64,000 nt of DNA from Vigna angularis (Eukaryota > Streptophyta > Magnoliopsida > Fabales > Fabaceae). The stretch is taken from positions 27,076,501-27,140,500 of the forward strand of contig NC_068970.1 of the NCBI RefSeq assembly GCF_016808095.1, read 5' to 3'. A model generated the notes under the pieces. That model was not told where the DNA came from. It was given only the letters and a program-made list of their open reading frames with translations, and did no database searches. This document shows positions 61,891 through 64,000 of this stretch, in pieces; within the stretch, counting starts at the first letter, position 1; each line of letters starts with the position of its first letter. Made by a program: the position numbers and the translations under genes.

Positions 61891-62446
61891 ATGTTTGCAC
61901 TCCATTCTAGAGTTAATTTGCATCAGTACTAAGGTCTTCATTTATCTCTAAACTGGTTACATTCATCTCAAAAAAATGGATCAATATATCGAATTTGTAT
62001 CACTAAATGAAATATTAAATGGATTAGGAGATAAAAAGTGACAAAGAAAATACATTTTCAATACAATATTATGATTGTCTCATGAATGAATTTGTTGATG
62101 AAAATCAGTAATTTGTTTTTTGTCATTCTACTAATGAATAAAAAATAAAAATTCTCAAATAATTTCAAATTCATACTTAAAAGTAATTTTAAAAATAAAA
62201 GATATTTTCTTAGTAGATCATATATTAATTTAAACAAACTTTTAAATCTACAAATTTAATTTTCTAAAAAAAAATTATAAAGAATTATAAATTATAAGTA
62301 AACAAGTTGTTTTACTAGTTAAAACCAATATAATTGAATTATAAAATAACTCATAAGAAATAAATACAAAATTTGTTTGTTAAACTAGTGGAAGTATATA
62401 ATGAATAATATAAAGTATTAATTGATGTCATAGAGTATTATACAAG
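61891..62446. other. AT-rich spacer in arm 2
   Basis: Inverted counterpart of the AT-rich spacer in arm 1. No gene is seen. Confidence 0.5.
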
Positions 62447-62519
62447 GGGGATGTAGCTCAAATGGTAGAGCGCTCGCTTTGCATGCGAGAGGTACAGGGT
62501 TCGATCCCCTGCATCTCCA
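62447..62519 (+). tRNA. tRNA-Ala(TGC): tRNA-Ala (anticodon TGC), arm 2 copy
   Basis: Identical to the arm 1 tRNA gene: full cloverleaf, G3:U70 pair, UGC anticodon, A discriminator, no intron. It lies about 475 bp upstream of the protease start in the same orientation. A pyrimidine run follows about 2 bp after the 3' end ('ttcttttttg'), suitable as a Pol III terminator. Confidence 0.97.
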
Positions 62520-62906
62520 TTTCTTTTTTGAATTAAATCACAAGTATCTTATATCTGGCCACTATATATAGTTTTGATATTTTATTTTACTTGTTTTTAC
62601 ACTTTACAGCAGGGTTTTAACATAAAATGTTAAATAGAAAAAGTAAATGATTTTCTTAAGAATTTTAAAAAGGAAGATTAACGTAAAACTAACAAATGAT
62701 TTTGTAATGACTTAGCGTTTTAAATTTGTCCACAAGAGTCGAAGACAAGCATATGATATATGACAGACACAGCAAACGAAGCAACACGGTAACACAACAA
62801 GTCATGATGTTGTTTGGTTTGGTCTGTGCGTAAGTGGCTTGATTGCCGGAGATGATCTGTCAAGTTGTAACCCATCGGGCACGCTGGGACGTGCCTACTT
62901 GTATTC

Positions 62907-62915
62907 TATTTATAC
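62907..62915 (+). promoter_or_regulatory. TATA-like element of the protease gene, arm 2
   Basis: 'tatttatac' lies about 85 bp upstream of the ATG at 62995 and downstream of the alternative in-frame ATG at 62839, favouring 62995 as the start. Confidence 0.5.
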
Positions 62916-62994
62916 TTGTACACTTCTTCACAAATATAACCATTCACAATCACTTAAACACATTCATTCACTCCTAGCTAACCGACTGATTGCA

Positions 62995-64000
62995 ATGGCA
63001 TCAACACTAGACACAAAATCTGTAGTTGTTACCTTGTTCATATATTTGTGGACATGCACATCTCGTGCTACATCCCGGGCACTCTCTGAACCTTCCATTG
63101 CTGCACTGCATGAAGACTGGGCTGTCCTGCATGGCCGTGTTTATGCTAATAGCGCAGAGAAGGACAGACGCCAACAGATATTCAAGGACAACTTGGACTT
63201 CATACGCAAACACAACAGCCAAGAAAACAAGAGCTACACTTTAAGCACAAACCTTTTTGCTGATTTAACTAACGATGAATTCCTCGCGTCTCACACAGGA
63301 GCTCTTTATAACCCACACACTCTACCACCTTCCTCCAGCATCAACCGCAGTCTCTCTGTCGTTACGTCAAGCTTGGATTGGAGAAAGAAAGGAGCCGTTA
63401 ACAAAATTAAGTACCAAGGCCAATGTGGTACGTTGTTGCTTTGCCACCCTAACTACCTATTTCATGCATTAATATATATATATATATATATTCCTTTGGA
63501 TGATGACTTTGATTTGAGCTGGCAGGGAGTTGCTGGGCATTTTCAGCTGTGGCGACAGTTGAGGGGATTACCCAAATAAAAACTGGAAACTTGATTTCGT
63601 TGTCTGAGCAACAATTGGTGGATTGTGCCAGCTATCACGGATGCCACGGAGAATCCTTGGAAAACGCCTTTGGGTATATAAAAAGCATGGGTCTTGGAAC
63701 TGATGCAGAATACCCTTACAAGGAAACAACTGGGAGTTGCCATTCTGTGAATCCTGCAGCCAGGATTGGAGGTTTCCAAATGGTGCCTCAGCAGAGGGAG
63801 GAGGAACTTCTTCAGGCAGTGAGCAGGCAACCCGTCTCTGTAATCCTTGATGCTAGTGGACAAGCATTTCAGTTTTACAAGGGAGGAGTTTTCGGTGGTG
63901 AGTGTGGAACTCAACTTAACCATGCTGTTACTGCAATTGGGTATGATGAGGATGCAAATGGCAAGTACTGGTTGATAAGAAATTCTTGGGGTGAAGGATG
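62995..64000 (+). CDS. SAG12-type papain-like cysteine protease, arm 2 copy (cut by the window edge)
   Basis: Exons: 62995-63427 and 63526-beyond 64000. The visible part gives residues 1-302 and two bases of the next codon. It is identical to the arm 1 copy at the protein level. The intron (63428-63525) has an AT dinucleotide run. Catalytic Cys147, His277 and Asn297 are all inside the window; only the last about 31 residues are missing. The two copies diverge from each other only outside the coding region seen here, so both are probably functional and very recently duplicated. Confidence 0.92.

Larger units (their letters stand above)
58810..64000. repeat. Arm 2 of the giant inverted repeat (continues past the window)
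   Basis: Inverted counterpart of 49128-54294. Differences seen by eye: CT-repeat length, plus scattered substitutions (near 59187-59190, 59370, 59490, 60660 and 61273). The protease coding part compared is identical. The inner boundary is sharp at 58810; the outer boundary is not in view. Confidence 0.95.

Noticed and set aside
62839..62994. Upstream in-frame ATG that would lengthen the cysteine protease by 52 residues (also 50134-50289 in arm 1)
   Set aside because: A TATA-like element lies downstream of this ATG, and the normal signal peptide begins at the later Met. The extra residues do not look like any protease N-terminus.

Overview
This is a 64 kb window of plant nuclear DNA. It has spliced genes with GT-AG introns, AT-rich intergenic DNA, many LTR, CACTA and Mutator-like transposons, and a nuclear-type tRNA-Ala. 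Gene content and transposon style point to a legume, probably the Vigna/Phaseolus group; that taxonomic call is inference. There are no operons. The genes stand apart, each with its own promoter, and no shared pathway is evident.

Layout. 1-3.9 kb: end of a Ty3/gypsy (Athila/Tat-like) element and other retroelement debris. 3.9-7.2 kb: a complete six-exon CHUP1-family gene (635 aa, close to Arabidopsis IPGA1). 7.2-13.1 kb: intergenic DNA with a copia LTR, a decayed Athila-type gag and a foldback (MULE-like) element. 13.1-16.75 kb and 21.2-23.2 kb: two same-strand, four-exon paralogues of the small Lin0512 family (137 and 130 aa), separated by a long-TIR MULE-like element and a CACTA remnant. 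24.65-27.37 kb: a complete non-autonomous CACTA element (TSD ATT) carrying an apparently intact early-nodulin-like (phytocyanin) gene and the last-exon region of a long-chain fatty alcohol oxidase. 29.6-32.0 kb: a five-exon TBL (PMR5/TBL) polysaccharide O-acetyltransferase gene (364 aa, minus strand). 33.8-37 kb: TE-derived repeats. 37.5-48.7 kb: a CACTA graveyard. It holds two copies of a Ulp1-protease-like segment, a nuclear-pore GP210 gene fragment between them, a CACTA transposase first exon, and a nested Pack-MULE with a captured RER1 fragment (9-bp TSD, 247-bp TIRs).

49.1-64 kb: a very large, almost identical inverted repeat. The arms are 49128-54294 and 58810-64000, and the second arm runs off the window. 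Each arm carries a SAG12-type cysteine protease gene, a tRNA-Ala(TGC) gene, a solo gypsy LTR and copia LTR remnants. The 4.5 kb spacer holds a complete small CACTA element (TSD TAA), a complete MULE (TSD TTATTGAAA) and a copia LTR.

The strongest observations are the large palindrome, and three separate cases of host-gene fragments inside transposon sequence within about 23 kb (ENODL+FAO in a CACTA, RER1 in a Pack-MULE, GP210 in a CACTA-derived block). I did not find a new enzymatic or defence system. All gene models are hand-spliced from the sequence, and identities rest on recalled family motifs rather than database searches.
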